Shown here in pieces: positions 62,172 to 64,000 of a stretch of DNA of 64,000 nucleotides. Source of the stretch: Candidatus Latescibacterota bacterium (GTDB lineage Bacteria > Latescibacterota > UBA2968); the NCBI GenBank assembly GCA_022823725.1, contig JAJEHL010000027.1:45379-109378 (forward strand). Reading direction: 5' to 3'. The notes below the pieces were generated by a model. That model had not been told where the DNA came from and searched no databases. It saw only the letters and a list, made by a program, of their open reading frames with translations. A program made the translations under genes and the position numbers. The stretch's first letter is position 1, and the number at the start of each line of letters is the position of its first letter.

Positions 62172-63713
62172 TTGAAAGCACGTATAGAAGGACTACATGA
62201 TAGAGAGTATCGCAGGCTATTCGGTTTAGATATCTACCTGACGCCAGTGTTTGTGATTTCCAGTATTACGATTATTGCCTTTGTCACTGGCGCACTTGTT
62301 TTTCAGGAAGCCGCGACTGAAGGGTTCAAAAATATCCGCGAGTGGCTCACTGCAAACCTCGATTGGTTTTTTATAATTGCTGCTAATCTCGTCGTGCTCT
62401 TTTGTTTCTATGTGGCACTATCTCCCCTTGGGAAGGTGCGCCTGGGAGGTGCAGATGCAAAACCCGAATACACCTATTTAACCTGGATTGCCATGCTTTT
62501 TGCGGCTGGCGTGGGCATAGGGTTGCTGTTTTTCGGGGTGGCAGAGCCGGTGTACTACTTTAAGGCGCCACCACTTGGTATTACTCCCAAAACAGAGGAG
62601 GCCGTTGCCGTGGGAATAGCGGCGACGGTTTTTCATTGGGGGCTACACGGTTGGGCGATCTATGGCGTCGTTGGGCTCGCTCTGGGGTACTTCGCGTACA
62701 ATCGGGGATTACCCCTTACCATTCGCTCGGCGTTCTACCCCTTGTTTGGCGACCGCGTCTGGGGCTGGCCCGGACATATTATCGATACGTTCGCCATATT
62801 CGCGGGGTTGTTTGGGCTTGCAACCTCCCTCGGTCTGGGAGTTCAGCAGGTGACGTCTGGATTAAACTATCTGTTTGATATTCCCGCGAACAATACCACT
62901 ATGGTGGTGCTGATTGTGGGGATTACGTCCGTCGCACTCATATCGGTTCTGACGGGTATTAATGTCGGTATTAAGCGTCTCAGTCAGTTCAATCTTATTA
63001 TCGCGTTTTTACTGCTGTTAGCTGTTATGTCACTTGGACCAACGCTCTACATTTTCCGCAGTATCTTCGCTGGTCTCGGCAGTTATTTCACTCAGATTGT
63101 CCCGCTCAGCAATTGGATTGGACGCGAGGATGTCGCCTTTGTGCGAGACTGGACGACTTTCTACTGGGCGTGGTGGTTTGCGTGGGCACCGTTTGTCGGC
63201 ACGTTCATTGCCCGCATTTCAAAGGGACGCACGGTGCGCGAGTTTGTCGTCTTCGTGCTCTTGTTGCCAATGCTTCTATGCCTGTTGTGGTTTGGTACTT
63301 TTAGTGGCACAGCGTTCTACCAGCATATTGTTGAAGGCTATACCGGTGTAACCGAAAATGTCGAGGCGTGGAAGCTCGAAATCGCATTGTTTAAAATGTT
63401 TGATAAGTTGCCGATGGCGACGTTGCTTTCATCTGTGGCGATGCTGCTGACTGTTGTGTTTTTCGTTACTTCGTCAGACTCTGGATCGTTGATTATTGAC
63501 ACGATTGCAGCCGGCGGCAGGGTTGATGCGCCAGTTGCGCAACGCGTTTTCTGGTGTACGATTGAAGGATTGGTCGCCATAGCGCTCCTGCTCGGCGGAG
63601 GTCTGAGTGCGTTGCAAGCTGCCTCGCTTGCAACCGGTTTTCCGTTCGCTATCGTGCTATTGGGTATGGCGGTCTGCGTTTGGATGGGGCTTCGCAGCGA
63701 AGTGCGCGGATGA
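62172..63713 (+). CDS. BCCT family betaine/carnitine/choline transporter
   Basis: The 513-residue protein has about 12 membrane helices. GVGIGLLFFGVAEPVYYF and YWAWWFAWAPFVGTFIARISKGRT match the BCCT substrate-binding region rich in Trp, and SSDSGSLIIDTIAAGG is also typical. It takes up osmoprotectants or carnitine-like compounds, driven by Na+ or H+. TTG 62172 has AAGGGG five nt upstream; TTG 62148 is an alternative. Confidence 0.88.
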   Translation: MKARIEGLHDREYRRLFGLDIYLTPVFVISSITIIAFVTGALVFQEAATEGFKNIREWLTANLDWFFIIAANLVVLFCFYVALSPLGKVRLGGADAKPEYTYLTWIAMLFAAGVGIGLLFFGVAEPVYYFKAPPLGITPKTEEAVAVGIAATVFHWGLHGWAIYGVVGLALGYFAYNRGLPLTIRSAFYPLFGDRVWGWPGHIIDTFAIFAGLFGLATSLGLGVQQVTSGLNYLFDIPANNTTMVVLIVGITSVALISVLTGINVGIKRLSQFNLIIAFLLLLAVMSLGPTLYIFRSIFAGLGSYFTQIVPLSNWIGREDVAFVRDWTTFYWAWWFAWAPFVGTFIARISKGRTVREFVVFVLLLPMLLCLLWFGTFSGTAFYQHIVEGYTGVTENVEAWKLEIALFKMFDKLPMATLLSSVAMLLTVVFFVTSSDSGSLIIDTIAAGGRVDAPVAQRVFWCTIEGLVAIALLLGGGLSALQAASLATGFPFAIVLLGMAVCVWMGLRSEVRG

Positions 63714-63823
63714 GCGTATTAAACAGCTCAACATTTCCAGAAGAGAATTTGACATTGAGAGAATTTTAATATCATTCAGGATGTTTTTATCGCTGGCTAA
63801 ACACCTCGACTATTTCACTAAAA

Positions 63824-63873
63824 ATAGGTCTTGTCCCCTTACACTAAGGACGATATATTAGGTCAAGTCCTAT
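63824..63873. repeat. imperfect inverted repeat in the right-hand intergenic region
   Basis: ATAGGTCTTGTCC (63824-63836) and GGTCAAGTCCTAT (63861-63873) are inverted copies with two mismatches. No gene is seen from 63714 to 63903. The structure could be an IS end or a termination element. Confidence 0.4.
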
Positions 63874-63903
63874 ATTTAGTTGAAATAATGGAGGCTGTTG
63901 GAT

Positions 63904-64000
63904 TCAATCAGCAGCAATCGCGTCTTGCCAGTCCGTATCGAGCTTCAAGTTCTTCATAAGTGCGCGTCTGAGCCTGGGTAGGCTTTTATAGCCTTTGACC
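63904..64000 (-). CDS. unidentified partial reading frame at the right edge
   Basis: On the minus strand an open frame enters at 64000 and stops at TGA 63904-63906, ending with KSLPRLRRALMKNLKL and DWQDAIAAD. The sequence is basic and helical. I do not recognise the family. It may be the C-terminus of a gene that begins beyond the window, perhaps a transposase given the inverted repeat nearby. Confidence 0.35.
   Translation of the reverse strand, partial: VKGYKSLPRLRRALMKNLKLDTDWQDAIAAD

Overview
The window is a dense bacterial chromosome segment of about 57 protein genes and one tRNA gene, with no gene-free stretch longer than about 290 nt. It mixes housekeeping genes with many sulfatases, Gfo/Idh/MocA oxidoreductases, a phytanoyl-CoA-type dioxygenase, an enolase-superfamily enzyme and secreted proteins carrying dockerin-like calcium-binding modules (D-x-DGDG-x-V-x-F-x-DFL). 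That mix, together with outer-membrane-type proteins and many lipoproteins, suggests a Gram-negative-type member of a candidate phylum such as Latescibacterota or Poribacteria. The placement is inference from gene content; no phylogenetic marker was compared.

Layout. 1-2031: the start of a HAD-hydrolase/YvcK-like fusion (minus strand, runs off the left edge) divergent from a ComF-family gene. 2080-6842: a glycolytic operon with its own sigma70-type promoter, encoding pyrophosphate-type phosphofructokinase, GAPDH, PGK, TIM and SecG, then tRNA-Leu(GAG) and a terminator. 6864-8989: a secreted BNR-type protein and a SixA-like phosphatase. 9106-12909 (minus): oxidoreductase, enolase-superfamily enzyme and sulfatase. 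13098-14860: an AAA ATPase/TOPRIM-like gene pair, a candidate defence module. 15020-26816: S9 peptidase, then a catabolic block with three Gfo/Idh/MocA genes, two sulfatases, an alpha/beta hydrolase, a PhyH dioxygenase, CbiX and an MFS exporter. 26887-32886: a large secreted subtilase, a CBM9-like protein, a GAF/membrane protein and a cytochrome c lipoprotein. 32949-38839: amidohydrolase, SRAP protein, another oxidoreductase, a probable selenocysteine-containing ArsC/Spx protein and a double-length UxaA protein. 39014-47313: ferrous iron uptake (DtxR-like regulator, FeoA, FeoB, Cys-rich peptide), then a metal ABC transporter whose two permeases each end in a DtxR-like module, followed by a free DtxR/MntR regulator. 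47306-54385: secreted metalloprotease-like protein, methionine aminopeptidase, lipoproteins, a glycogen-synthase-like glycosyltransferase and an outer-membrane protein. 54403-56812 (minus): two cation/proton-antiporter-like proteins. 56912-63713: RsbW-like kinase, HPF, HPr kinase, lipoprotein, aspartokinase, epimerase and a BCCT transporter. A partial unknown reading frame enters at the right edge.

The most notable point is the reading frame at 35765-36124 (minus). An in-frame TGA occupies the first position of a CxxC-type redox motif (U-S-S-C) and is followed at the right distance by a perfect 8-bp hairpin with a GUG loop, as expected of a bacterial SECIS element. Other points worth attention are the AAA/TOPRIM pair, the HAD-YvcK fusion, the repressor-like tails on both metal permeases, the duplicated UxaA protein, and a family of short dispersed intergenic repeats seen at four places.
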